Shown piece after piece: positions 17,443 through 24,085 of a stretch of DNA of 63,760 nucleotides (position 1 is its first letter; each line of letters opens with the position of its first letter). Source of the stretch: Vicinamibacteria bacterium (GTDB lineage Bacteria; Acidobacteriota; Vicinamibacteria; Vicinamibacterales; UBA8438). The notes under the pieces are model-generated. The model did not search any database and was not told where the DNA came from. It saw nothing but the letters and a program-made list of their open reading frames with translations. The position numbers and the translations under genes were made by a program. The DNA is taken from the NCBI GenBank assembly GCA_022820675.1, contig JAJEFC010000431.1, forward strand, positions 1 to 63,760, given 5' to 3'.

Positions 17443-17891
17443 CTCTCCTCCTCGCGCGCCGGACAGCGACGCACCGAAACTATACCGGCCCAGGCTCGTT
17501 CAGGCCAGCACTTCAGCCGTTTCTCCGTGGCCCGCGTTCAACAAGCTCGGTGCCGTCCGGAACACCGGCGAGACCGGGCGGGAATGCCGATGCCGACATG
17601 GACCGTCCGGGACGTGCCGGCCGATGCGAAATCGAGCCGGTGACGGACCGACGGCGCCCCGGCAGTGGGGACTCTCGCTACCGGCTGCCGGTGGGTCGCG
17701 TAACATACGCGCCCAGAGGGAAGACCCGGGGTCAGCCGCCTGCGGAGCCCAACGATACTCGGAACAACCACTGGACCCGTACTCGCGGGACGCTCGCGCG
17801 AGGGCTTCCGGCCCGGACACTCGGCCAGCCGGCAACGCGGCGAGAGGCAGTCCCCGCTCGGCCTACCGGCAACGCGAAGGGAGCATCAGGC
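17443..17891. other. Gene-poor divergent intergenic region
   Basis: This 449-base gap separates the divergent MBL-fold and epoxide hydrolase genes. Apart from a possible antitoxin fragment at 17584-17643 it shows no convincing gene. A TAACAT-like AT patch at 17703-17708 could be promoter material, but no start codon is close behind it. Confidence 0.5.
17584..17643 (+). pseudogene. Possible N-terminal fragment of an RHH antitoxin
   Basis: ATG at 17584 opens a 19-codon frame, MPMPTWTVRDVPADAKSSR, then stops. M-x-T-W/L-T-V/I-R-D/N-V-P is the typical beginning of FitA/VapB ribbon-helix-helix antitoxins. The helices are missing. The match is short and could be chance. Confidence 0.3.
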
Positions 17892-19154
17892 ATGAGACGA
17901 ACAGTCGCCGCCCTATTCGTCGCTCTGGCACTGGGTTTGGGCGCCGGTGTCCTGGAAACCGCCCCGTGGTCGGCGCCGGCCCGCGCGGCCGCCAGCCAAG
18001 CCGGCGCCGCCATCGAGCCGTTCACCATCGACATCCCCGACGACGTGCTGACCGACCTGAACGAGCGCCTCGCGCGCGCCCGCATGCCCGACGAGCCCGA
18101 GGGCGTCGGATGGCGGCTCGGGATGAACCAGGCCTATCTGCGGCAGCTCGTCGACTACTGGCGGGACGAGTTCGACTGGCGGGCGCAGGAGCGCCGGCTC
18201 AACCGGCTCGAGCAGTTCAAGACCCGCATCGACGGCCTCGACATCCACTTCGTGCACCGCCGGTCGGCCGAGCCCGACGCGTTCCCGCTTATCCTGACCC
18301 ACGGCTGGCCGGGGACCTTCGCGGAGTTCGACAAGGTCATCGAGCCCCTGACCGACCCCGTCGCCCACGGCGGGCGCGCCGAGGACGCCTTCCATGTCGT
18401 CGTCCCGTCCATCCCCGGCTACGGGTTCTCGGACCGGCCGCCGCGGCTGGGCTACGGCCGCGATCGCACCGGGGCGATCTTCGCGGAGCTCATGGCGCGC
18501 CTCGGCTACGAGCGCTACGGCGCCCAGGGCGGCGACCTCGGCGCCGGCATCAGCCGCTGGCTCGCCGCCAACGACGCCGAGCACGTGGCCGGCCTGCACC
18601 TCAACCTGTGCACCGCCGGCCCGCCCGACCCCGACCACCCCACCGCCGGCGTCCCCCCCGCCGAGATCGCCCTGATGGAGGAGCGCGCCGCGTTCTGGAC
18701 CGACGAGGAGCGCGGCTACAGCCACATGCACGGCACCAAGCCGCAGACCCTCGGCTACAGCCTCAACGACTCGCCGGTGGGGCTCGCGGCGTGGATCGTC
18801 GAGAAGTACCGAAGCTGGTGCGACTGCGACGGCGACCCCGAGACGCGCTTCAGCAAGGACGAGCTGCTGACGACCCTCACCATCTACTGGGCCACGGAGA
18901 CCGCGACCTCGGCCGCCCGCTACTACTACGAGGGCCGGCACGGCGCCAACGCACCGGACCCGCCGCGCATCGAGGTGCCGACCGCCTGCGCCGCGTTCCC
19001 CGGCGAGTTCCGGTTCACGCCGCGCCGGTGGCTCGAGGCGCGCTACAACCTCGTCCGCTTCACGATGATGCCGAGCGGCGGCCACTTCGCGGCCAGCGAG
19101 GAGCCGGAGCTGTACGTGGACGACCTGAGGGCGTTCTTCCGGGAGTTGCGGTAG
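17892..19154 (+). CDS. Epoxide hydrolase (EHN-domain alpha/beta hydrolase), exported
   Basis: The 420-residue product has a signal peptide (1-34), an epoxide hydrolase N-terminal (EHN) domain (about 44-150: PFTIDIPDDVLTDLNERLAR, WRDEFDWRAQERRLN), and an alpha/beta hydrolase core. The oxyanion-hole HGWPG, nucleophile-elbow GGDLGAG (aspartate near 214) and a late histidine in MPSGGHFAASEEPE complete the catalytic set for epoxide hydrolysis. Homology is to the microsomal/juvenile hormone epoxide hydrolase-like bacterial group. ATG at 17892 was chosen because the signal peptide begins there, though GGGAG is slightly far at about 10 bases. The gene ends three bases from the convergent DUF4126 gene. 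Confidence 0.9.
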   Translation: MRRTVAALFVALALGLGAGVLETAPWSAPARAAASQAGAAIEPFTIDIPDDVLTDLNERLARARMPDEPEGVGWRLGMNQAYLRQLVDYWRDEFDWRAQERRLNRLEQFKTRIDGLDIHFVHRRSAEPDAFPLILTHGWPGTFAEFDKVIEPLTDPVAHGGRAEDAFHVVVPSIPGYGFSDRPPRLGYGRDRTGAIFAELMARLGYERYGAQGGDLGAGISRWLAANDAEHVAGLHLNLCTAGPPDPDHPTAGVPPAEIALMEERAAFWTDEERGYSHMHGTKPQTLGYSLNDSPVGLAAWIVEKYRSWCDCDGDPETRFSKDELLTTLTIYWATETATSAARYYYEGRHGANAPDPPRIEVPTACAAFPGEFRFTPRRWLEARYNLVRFTMMPSGGHFAASEEPELYVDDLRAFFRELR

Positions 19155-19157
19155 CCG

Positions 19158-19817
19158 TCAACGCTCGTTCATCTCGTCCCTGGTGAATCGTCGTCCGCCG
19201 GTGGACAACTGCCGTCTCAGCGCCTGGACCGTCGCGGCCGCCGCTTCGGCCTGCCGGCCGCGCCCAGCGGTGGAGCTTGTCCGGATTCGGACGACCAGTA
19301 CGGCGGCCAGCACCAGCACGGTGGTCAGCGCGAGGACGGGCGCCGCGAGCGCGAGAAGGGACATTCCGACCGCCGCCCCGTTCTCGGCGGTCGAGACCGC
19401 CGGGTTGCCGAGGCCGGCGGTGACCACGGTCGAAGCGCCGCGCAGCAGGGTGGTTCCCGCCTGGACGACGGCCGCCGCCCCGCCGCCGGTCACCGCGGCC
19501 AGGCTCCAGTTCAGGAGCGGCGTTGCGGTCTCGACGTTCGCCGCCGACACCAGGGTGCCGGCCGCCACCGCCGCCGGCATCGCGACCGTGTCCAGCAGGT
19601 TGTCGAGCCACGGGACGTAGTAGGCGCCGACCTCGCACGCCATCGCCACTGCGACGGTCAGCAGGGCGGGAGTGCCCGCCATCCACTCGAATCCGCCGCT
19701 CAGGTCGAGGAGCCCGGCGCGGGCCGCCAGCCCCATGACCAGAACCGGCAGGAAGACCCGGAAGCCGCACGCCGCGGCCAAGCCGACTCCGAGACCGACG
19801 CTGGACACCAGCTCCAT
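19158..19817 (-). CDS. DUF4126 family membrane protein
   Basis: The 219-residue product opens MELVSSVGLGVGLAAACGFR, with four to five hydrophobic segments, VGAYYVPWLDNLLDTVAMPAA and a charged C-terminal tail (about 185-219). This is the DUF4126 layout, a small integral membrane family of unknown role. The start at 19817 has AGGGG upstream. It follows the NucS-like gene by 27 bases on the same strand and may be cotranscribed; no functional link is known. Confidence 0.85.
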   Translation of the reverse strand: MELVSSVGLGVGLAAACGFRVFLPVLVMGLAARAGLLDLSGGFEWMAGTPALLTVAVAMACEVGAYYVPWLDNLLDTVAMPAAVAAGTLVSAANVETATPLLNWSLAAVTGGGAAAVVQAGTTLLRGASTVVTAGLGNPAVSTAENGAAVGMSLLALAAPVLALTTVLVLAAVLVVRIRTSSTAGRGRQAEAAAATVQALRRQLSTGGRRFTRDEMNER

Positions 19818-19844
19818 GGTCTTGCCCCTCGACTCGCCCCAACG

Positions 19845-20582
19845 TCAACTCGCCTCGTCTACATCCATGAACTCGAAACGGACCCGGTAGGTCCGCAACG
19901 ATAGGACGTGATTAGGCAGCATGCGGGCCGCAGAGCGTGCCCTCTTGTCGAAATGTCCGGCAACGAGGAGGCCGCGCACCGTTTGGTCGGGTTCCTCCTC
20001 GGCGATGTCGCCCATATAGCTCAGCACCTGCGCAACCGCCGCCTGCCGAGCGGTCCCGGCCTTCAGCTCGATAACCACGATCGCCCCACGCTCATCCCGC
20101 GCCGTGATGTCGACGAAACCCGAGGTGACCGACCGTTCCGCTCCATCGTCGATAATCTCCAGGCCCGGCTCAAGTTGGTCAATCGCACGACGCAACGCAG
20201 CCTGCAAGTCGCGCTCCAGGCCGACGAGTTGGCGGTCGTCAGCAGATTCGGTCCCGCCGTTGACTTGGATCGTGGTGCTGGTGCCTTCGTCTTGCGTTTC
20301 GCGCCGGAACTTGCAGTAGCGCTCAAGCGCGCGCCTGTAAGAGTCAAGATTTTTTCGAGTATCGCCCTTGAGTGGGATCTTGGACGGATTCGGCTTGTTG
20401 CTTCGCTCATCAGCCGCCGAGTACTTCAATTCGCCCATTACACGTTGAAGCTGGTCCCGGTCGTAGTGCTCGTCCAGATCTCCGTAGTACTCCTCCACCC
20501 GTCCGGCGCGCTGCATCCGCGCCTGAACAGTTCGGGCTGCCAAGCCCTCCCGGTTCAGCCAGTCCTTGTAGGAGGATCTCAT
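19845..20582 (-). CDS. NucS-like PD-(D/E)XK nuclease with integrase-like N-terminal domain
   Basis: The 245-residue protein joins two parts. Residues 1-95 (DWLNREGLAARTVQARMQRA, TRKNLDSYRRALERYCKFR) resemble the SAM-like core-binding domain of tyrosine recombinases. Residues about 120-245 hold a RecB/NucS-type nuclease core: SGFVDITARDERGAIVVIELK, with the catalytic D...ExK and a following RQAAVAQVLSYMGDI helix, as in the C-terminal domain of NucS/DUF91. The combination suggests a DNA repair or defence nuclease with its own DNA-binding domain; no catalytic recombinase domain is present. No clear ribosome binding site; ATG 20582 is the only start that keeps the N-terminal domain. Confidence 0.72.
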   Translation of the reverse strand: MRSSYKDWLNREGLAARTVQARMQRAGRVEEYYGDLDEHYDRDQLQRVMGELKYSAADERSNKPNPSKIPLKGDTRKNLDSYRRALERYCKFRRETQDEGTSTTIQVNGGTESADDRQLVGLERDLQAALRRAIDQLEPGLEIIDDGAERSVTSGFVDITARDERGAIVVIELKAGTARQAAVAQVLSYMGDIAEEEPDQTVRGLLVAGHFDKRARSAARMLPNHVLSLRTYRVRFEFMDVDEAS

Positions 20583-20948
20583 TCCGTCTCCTGAGTGCCC
20601 GTGGCGCCCGTGGTAGCGCCGGAGGGCGAGAAACCTACCATGACAGCCACGCCGACCGACACTGCGACCCTGCGCGCCCGATCCTCCGGAAGGGAGGGAG
20701 CCCGGCGTCGCGGCCCTCCCGTTGGGTTGGCGTCTCCCCGATCGCCCGGGCCCAGGGCGCCGACGCTCGACCTTGGCACCCCGACTGCTCGATCCCCGCG
20801 TCGCGGTCGTCGACCCACAGCCTACTCGCAACGGGCCGGACCGGAACAGGTGCCCTCGTGCCACCGACGCGCGGCGACCGACTGGGTCACCGTTCGCGGC
20901 GGAGATTCGCGAGGCGACGTGACGGGCCCACGGGCGTATACTCGTGTC
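20583..20948. other. Divergent intergenic region without a gene
   Basis: The 366 bases between the NucS-like gene and the 73-residue gene hold no convincing coding sequence. They include GC-rich palindromes near 20745-20760 and the promoter at the right end. Confidence 0.5.
20937..20942 (+). promoter_or_regulatory. TATACT -10, leaderless start
   Basis: TATACT ends six bases before the ATG at 20949, the same spacing as at the acyltransferase gene, with no Shine-Dalgarno between. Confidence 0.5.
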
Positions 20949-21170
20949 ATGAAGTCGGTCGCCTCCGTCCTCCGCGCGCGCACCGACGCCGAGATCCGGC
21001 GGATGTCCCCGGCCGAACGGGTGGAGCTGGCATTCCGTCTCGGCGACGAGGCCATCGAGTCCTTCCGCGCCACCCACGGCCTCGACCGGCGGACGGCGAT
21101 TCGGCTGCTCGAACGGCGCCGCCAGGCCACTCGCCGGCCCAGCCCATGTCTCGACCGCGTGATCGGGTGA
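20949..21170 (+). CDS. Small partner of nucleotidyltransferase (antitoxin-like), 73 aa
   Basis: The basic 73-residue protein (MKSVASVLRARTDAEIRRMS...) is predicted helical, with a central AERVELAFRLGDEAIESFRA and RRTAIRLLERRR. I do not recognise a named family. It overlaps the nucleotidyltransferase downstream: the toxin-like frame can start at ATG 21146, or at GTG 21167, which shares GTGA with this stop. Small helical gene plus nucleotidyltransferase is the usual form of type IV/VII-like toxin-antitoxin loci, so an antitoxin or regulator role is inferred only from context. Confidence 0.6.
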   Translation: MKSVASVLRARTDAEIRRMSPAERVELAFRLGDEAIESFRATHGLDRRTAIRLLERRRQATRRPSPCLDRVIG

Positions 21171-21706
21171 GCCTGCTCGACCGCGTCACCGCGGTCCTCG
21201 ATGGCGCCGGCCCCCGGTACGCCGTGATCGGCGCCTCCGCGATGGCCGCGCGCGGCGTCGCCCGCTCTACGCACGACATAGACCTCCTGACGCTCGCCGA
21301 CGCGTGCCTCGAGGCGGCGTTGTGGGCGCCGCTCGCCGATGCCGGCGTGGCGGTGTCGGTGACCCGCGGCGATGCGGAGGACCCGCTCGCCGGTGTCGTC
21401 CGCTTCGAGGAAGGCGGCACGCGCCCCGTCGATCTGGTCGTCGGCCGTCATCGGTGGCAGGTACGGATGCTCGATCGCGCCGAGCCGGCGGTCGTCGGCG
21501 GCTCGAGCGTGCCGACCGTGCAGGCCCGGGATCTCATCGCGCTGAAGCTGTTCGCCGGCGGCGCCCAGGACGCCTGGGACGTGGCGCAACTGTTGGCGGG
21601 ACCGGACCGCGAGGCTCTCATCGCCGAGGTCTCCGCCGACATCGGCGATCTGCCGGCCCACTGCCGCAGGTCCTGGGAACGGATTCTGGCCGGAGACTCG
21701 CCCTGA
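21146..21706 (+). CDS. Nucleotidyltransferase-fold protein (MNT/AbiEii-like)
   Basis: The product of about 186 residues contains YAVIGASAMAARGVARSTHDIDLLT, the G-[ST]-x2-R-x2-D-x-D region of the polymerase-beta nucleotidyltransferase fold, then RPVDLVVGRHRW for the third acidic residue, and VQARDLIALKLFAGGAQDAWDV, typical of stand-alone nucleotidyltransferases paired with small partners. Such proteins can AMPylate or add nucleotides to a target in toxin-antitoxin systems. ATG 21146 is given; GTG 21167, in the same frame and overlapping the upstream stop, is a good alternative. A convergent VapC gene ends 64 bases downstream. Confidence 0.78.
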   Translation: MSRPRDRVSLLDRVTAVLDGAGPRYAVIGASAMAARGVARSTHDIDLLTLADACLEAALWAPLADAGVAVSVTRGDAEDPLAGVVRFEEGGTRPVDLVVGRHRWQVRMLDRAEPAVVGGSSVPTVQARDLIALKLFAGGAQDAWDVAQLLAGPDREALIAEVSADIGDLPAHCRRSWERILAGDSP

Positions 21707-21769
21707 AGAACGACGTCACGGCAGGCGGCCGGGTGAGGGGACGCGGCGGCGGCGTCCGCTTCCGCCCGG

Positions 21770-22186
21770 TCAGGCGATCGCCGGCACCTCGACGCCGGCC
21801 GACTCCCCCGCCCCACGGAGGGCCCGGTCCAGCGTGGCGAGCGGCATCCGCATCCGCACGGCCAGCTCCAGGTACATCGCATCGTAGACGGAGATCCCGT
21901 GTGCTTGCGCCAGGTCCAGCGCCGCACCCCACGTGCGGGACGCCGAAACCGGGTCGACCTCGATCGGCAGCGCAGCGAGGTGCGCACGAATCCCCGGCCA
22001 CTCGTCCTGCGCGATGCGGCCGCGGCGGGTCGCTACGAGCAGGGCGTTGGCCGTCTCGACCGGCCACAGCGCCGGTACGAAGGCGCGGGTGCCGAGCAGC
22101 CCGTCCCGCAGCCGGTCCGTCGCATCGGTGGCCTCGTCGGGGAAGATCCACGCCATGGTGACCGAGCAGTCGAGCACGAACGCCAT
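21770..22186 (-). CDS. vapC: PIN-domain ribonuclease toxin (VapC family)
   Basis: The 138-residue protein has all four acidic residues of the PIN active site: D6 (FVLDCSVTMAW), E44 (WPVETANALL), D102 (ISVYDAMYLELA) and D120 (LATLDRAL). Length is normal for VapC, which cuts tRNA or rRNA when free of antitoxin. Its ATG overlaps the stop of the upstream antitoxin by one base (TGATG), so the two are translated together. Family assignment is secure; the exact RNA target is not predictable. Confidence 0.92.
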   Translation of the reverse strand: MAFVLDCSVTMAWIFPDEATDATDRLRDGLLGTRAFVPALWPVETANALLVATRRGRIAQDEWPGIRAHLAALPIEVDPVSASRTWGAALDLAQAHGISVYDAMYLELAVRMRMPLATLDRALRGAGESAGVEVPAIA

Positions 22187-22428
22187 CAGTAACGCCGCCC
22201 CTCCTCGATCATCTGCCGAACCGACAGCCCCCCCAGGCTGTGAGTCCGCTGGAACTCCTTCAGGCCGTCGATGGCCGCGCGGATTCGGTCGGCGTCCCGT
22301 CGCCGAAAAGGAATCAGCTCGGCCACCGGGTGCTTGTGTCTGGTGATCACGAAACGCTCGCCCTGCTGCACGCGCTTCAGCAGTTGCGGCAAATGCGTCT
22401 TCGCTTCGAATGCGCCAACTTCGGACAC
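22186..22428 (-). CDS. vapB: Phd/YefM-type antitoxin (VapB), GTG start
   Basis: The 80-residue product (SEVGAFEAKTHLPQLLKRVQ, then GERFVITRHKHPVAELIP) is a clear Phd/YefM antitoxin: the N-terminal half forms the DNA-binding dimer and the C-terminal helix (RTHSLGGLSVRQMIEEGRRY) should cover the toxin. Translation starts at GTG 22428 with GGAGGG upstream. The operon order antitoxin-toxin with one-base overlap supports a working pair. Autoregulation is likely through the palindrome upstream. Confidence 0.9.
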   Translation of the reverse strand: MSEVGAFEAKTHLPQLLKRVQQGERFVITRHKHPVAELIPFRRRDADRIRAAIDGLKEFQRTHSLGGLSVRQMIEEGRRY

Positions 22429-22469
22429 GGGCGGTACCCTCCAGGAACGGCAGTTATCAGACCGTACGG

Positions 22470-22482
22470 AGACTAGTCTATA
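22470..22482 (-). promoter_or_regulatory. Promoter and palindromic operator of the VapBC pair
   Basis: The palindrome AGACTAGTCT (22470-22479) overlaps TATAGA (minus strand, 22482-22477), a plausible -10 for the antitoxin gene about 40 bases downstream. Placement over the -10 fits self-repression by the antitoxin. Confidence 0.4.
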
Positions 22483-22650
22483 TCACACGTAGCCGCGGCT
22501 GAGTCCCGGTCCCTTCCCCGCCGAGCGCGTTCGGCGCGAACCGGCAGGCGGGAAGGCCGTCGCCAGCCCACCCTCGGCCGTGACCGTTGCCACAGTCCCG
22601 CAGCCGCACGAACTCGTGGAGGGGTTCGCGCGTCTGTGGGCCTCGCGGCC

Positions 22651-22746
22651 TCACTCGACGATCGCGCGCCCCCACAACGCGTCCATGAACTTCTGCGCCG
22701 GCACGATCTCGACGCCGTGGTCCTCCCGATTGGCGGCGAGGCTCAT
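22651..22746 (-). pseudogene. Possible C-terminal fragment of a small toxin-like gene
   Basis: A minus-strand frame reads MSLAANREDHGVEIVPAQKF and ends shortly after in FMDALWGRAIVE. The pattern of a charged turn, then GVEIV and a final helix, resembles the ends of PIN-type toxins; the rest of such a gene is missing, with another frame (AHCQKLVVCHE) just upstream hinting at a frameshift. The remainder of 22429-22801 shows nothing else. Confidence 0.28.
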
Positions 22747-22801
22747 GGCACACCACGAGCTTCTGGCAGTGCGCCGTGGCCGCCGCATGAACACCCACTC
22801 C

Positions 22802-22852
22802 GTTGACAACAAAATTGATATCGACTACCGTGATATCAGTTTTGTTGTCAAC
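22802..22852 (+). promoter_or_regulatory. 51-bp palindrome overlapping the ATPase operon promoter
   Basis: Two 21-base arms, 22802-22822 and 22832-22852, are inverted copies with one mismatch, around a nine-base spacer (GACTACCGT). The left arm starts GTTGACAAC, which also supplies a perfect TTGACA (22803-22808); 17 bases later is TACCGT (22826-22831), a weak -10. The site ends just before GGGAGA and the ATG at 22865. It is sharply A/T-rich against its surroundings and is probably a repressor site. Confidence 0.72.
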
Positions 22853-22864
22853 GCGGGAGAAATC

Positions 22865-24085
22865 ATGAGACTAGCCACTGGCCGCTGGGTAAGCGGTGAC
22901 GACTTCGTCGATCGCGAGTCCGAGTTGCGGGTTCTGGATGCGCGGGTTCGCGCCGGCAACCACGTCCTGCTGACCGGACAGCGCCGGATGGGGAAGACCA
23001 GCATCGCTCGAGAGCTTGGGCGGCGGCTCGAGGCCCAGGGATGGGTCTTCCTCTTTACCGATGTCGAGGGCGCGACCGGCGAGGAGGACGTGGTCGCCAA
23101 CCTCGCCGAGGCGGTGCATCCGGTCCGATCAGTCTCGTCGCGCTTCGCGACCGCGATGCGCGGGTTCAAGGAGAACGTCGAGGAATTTAGCCCACTCGAC
23201 TTTCGCATCAAGATTCGCGCCGGCCTGAACGCCGGCAACTGGCGTCGGCACGGCGGGCAGCTCATCCGCGACTGCGCCGCGCATGACCAGCCGGTCCTTC
23301 TCGTCATCGACGAGCTGCCGATATTCCTCAAGCGCGTACTCGGTCAAGACGACGGCGCCCGGCGGGTCGACGCGTTTCTGAGCTGGCTCCGCGAGGTCGT
23401 TCAGGGGCTCGACCCCGGCTCCCTGGTCCTCATCCTGTCCGGCAGCATCGGGCTCAAGCCCTTGGTGCAACGGCTCGGCATCCCGGACCGCATCAACCAT
23501 CTCGATCCCTTTCGCCTGGGCCCCTGGGACCGTCACGCCAGCGTCAAGTGTTTCCAACGACTGGCCGAGAGTCACGAATTGCCGATCGAGCACGGCGTCG
23601 CAGATGCCGTGTACGACGCGCTCGGGACGGGCATTCCCCACCATGTGCAGTCCTTCTTCGCCCGGTTGCAGGAATTCACCATCATGCACGGGCGAGATCG
23701 CGTGACGGTGGAGGACGTCAACACGGTCTATCGCACCGCCCTTCTCGGACCCTCGGGGCAGAACGACCTCGTGCACTACGAGACACGTCTCAAGGAGGGG
23801 CTGGAAGACGAACACTACACGATCGCCATGGAAATCCTCGCTGAAGCCGCCATTCAGGAGCGGTTCACACGGTCGGCCCGACGCTGCCTCGAACAGTTGT
23901 ATGCACCGATCGTCGGCGATGCGCCGGGTCTTGTCGCGGACATCCTCGAGGTCCTGGTGCACGACGGCTACCTTGAAGACGGGGACGACGGGTTCCGATT
24001 CCCGTCGCGGCTGCTGAAGGACTGGTGGTCGGCACGCTTCCGCGACCACTACATCCCCCTCGAGGAGCGTCGGGGGCGGCCATGA
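22865..24085 (+). CDS. AAA/STAND-type ATPase (archaeal ATPase-like)
   Basis: The 406-residue protein has a Walker A LTGQRRMGKTSIA (about 35-47), Walker B PVLLVIDELPIFL (about 150), an arginine-containing LILSGSIGLKPLV segment, and C-terminal helices (ILAEAAIQERFTRSARRCLE, DILEVLVHDGYLED) that look like a winged-helix domain. It belongs to the large ATPase_2/AAA_16 group of signalling or defence ATPases; the effector is not obvious. ATG 22865 is set by GGGAGA and by the operator just upstream; an in-frame ATG at 22580 would read through the palindrome and was rejected. The last four bases overlap the next gene (ATGA), so the two form one operon. Confidence 0.82.
   Translation: MRLATGRWVSGDDFVDRESELRVLDARVRAGNHVLLTGQRRMGKTSIARELGRRLEAQGWVFLFTDVEGATGEEDVVANLAEAVHPVRSVSSRFATAMRGFKENVEEFSPLDFRIKIRAGLNAGNWRRHGGQLIRDCAAHDQPVLLVIDELPIFLKRVLGQDDGARRVDAFLSWLREVVQGLDPGSLVLILSGSIGLKPLVQRLGIPDRINHLDPFRLGPWDRHASVKCFQRLAESHELPIEHGVADAVYDALGTGIPHHVQSFFARLQEFTIMHGRDRVTVEDVNTVYRTALLGPSGQNDLVHYETRLKEGLEDEHYTIAMEILAEAAIQERFTRSARRCLEQLYAPIVGDAPGLVADILEVLVHDGYLEDGDDGFRFPSRLLKDWWSARFRDHYIPLEERRGRP

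Noticed and set aside
22580..22864. N-terminal extension of the ATPase to the ATG at 22580.
   Set aside because: It would translate the 51-bp palindrome and promoter; GGGAGA and family similarity support ATG 22865.
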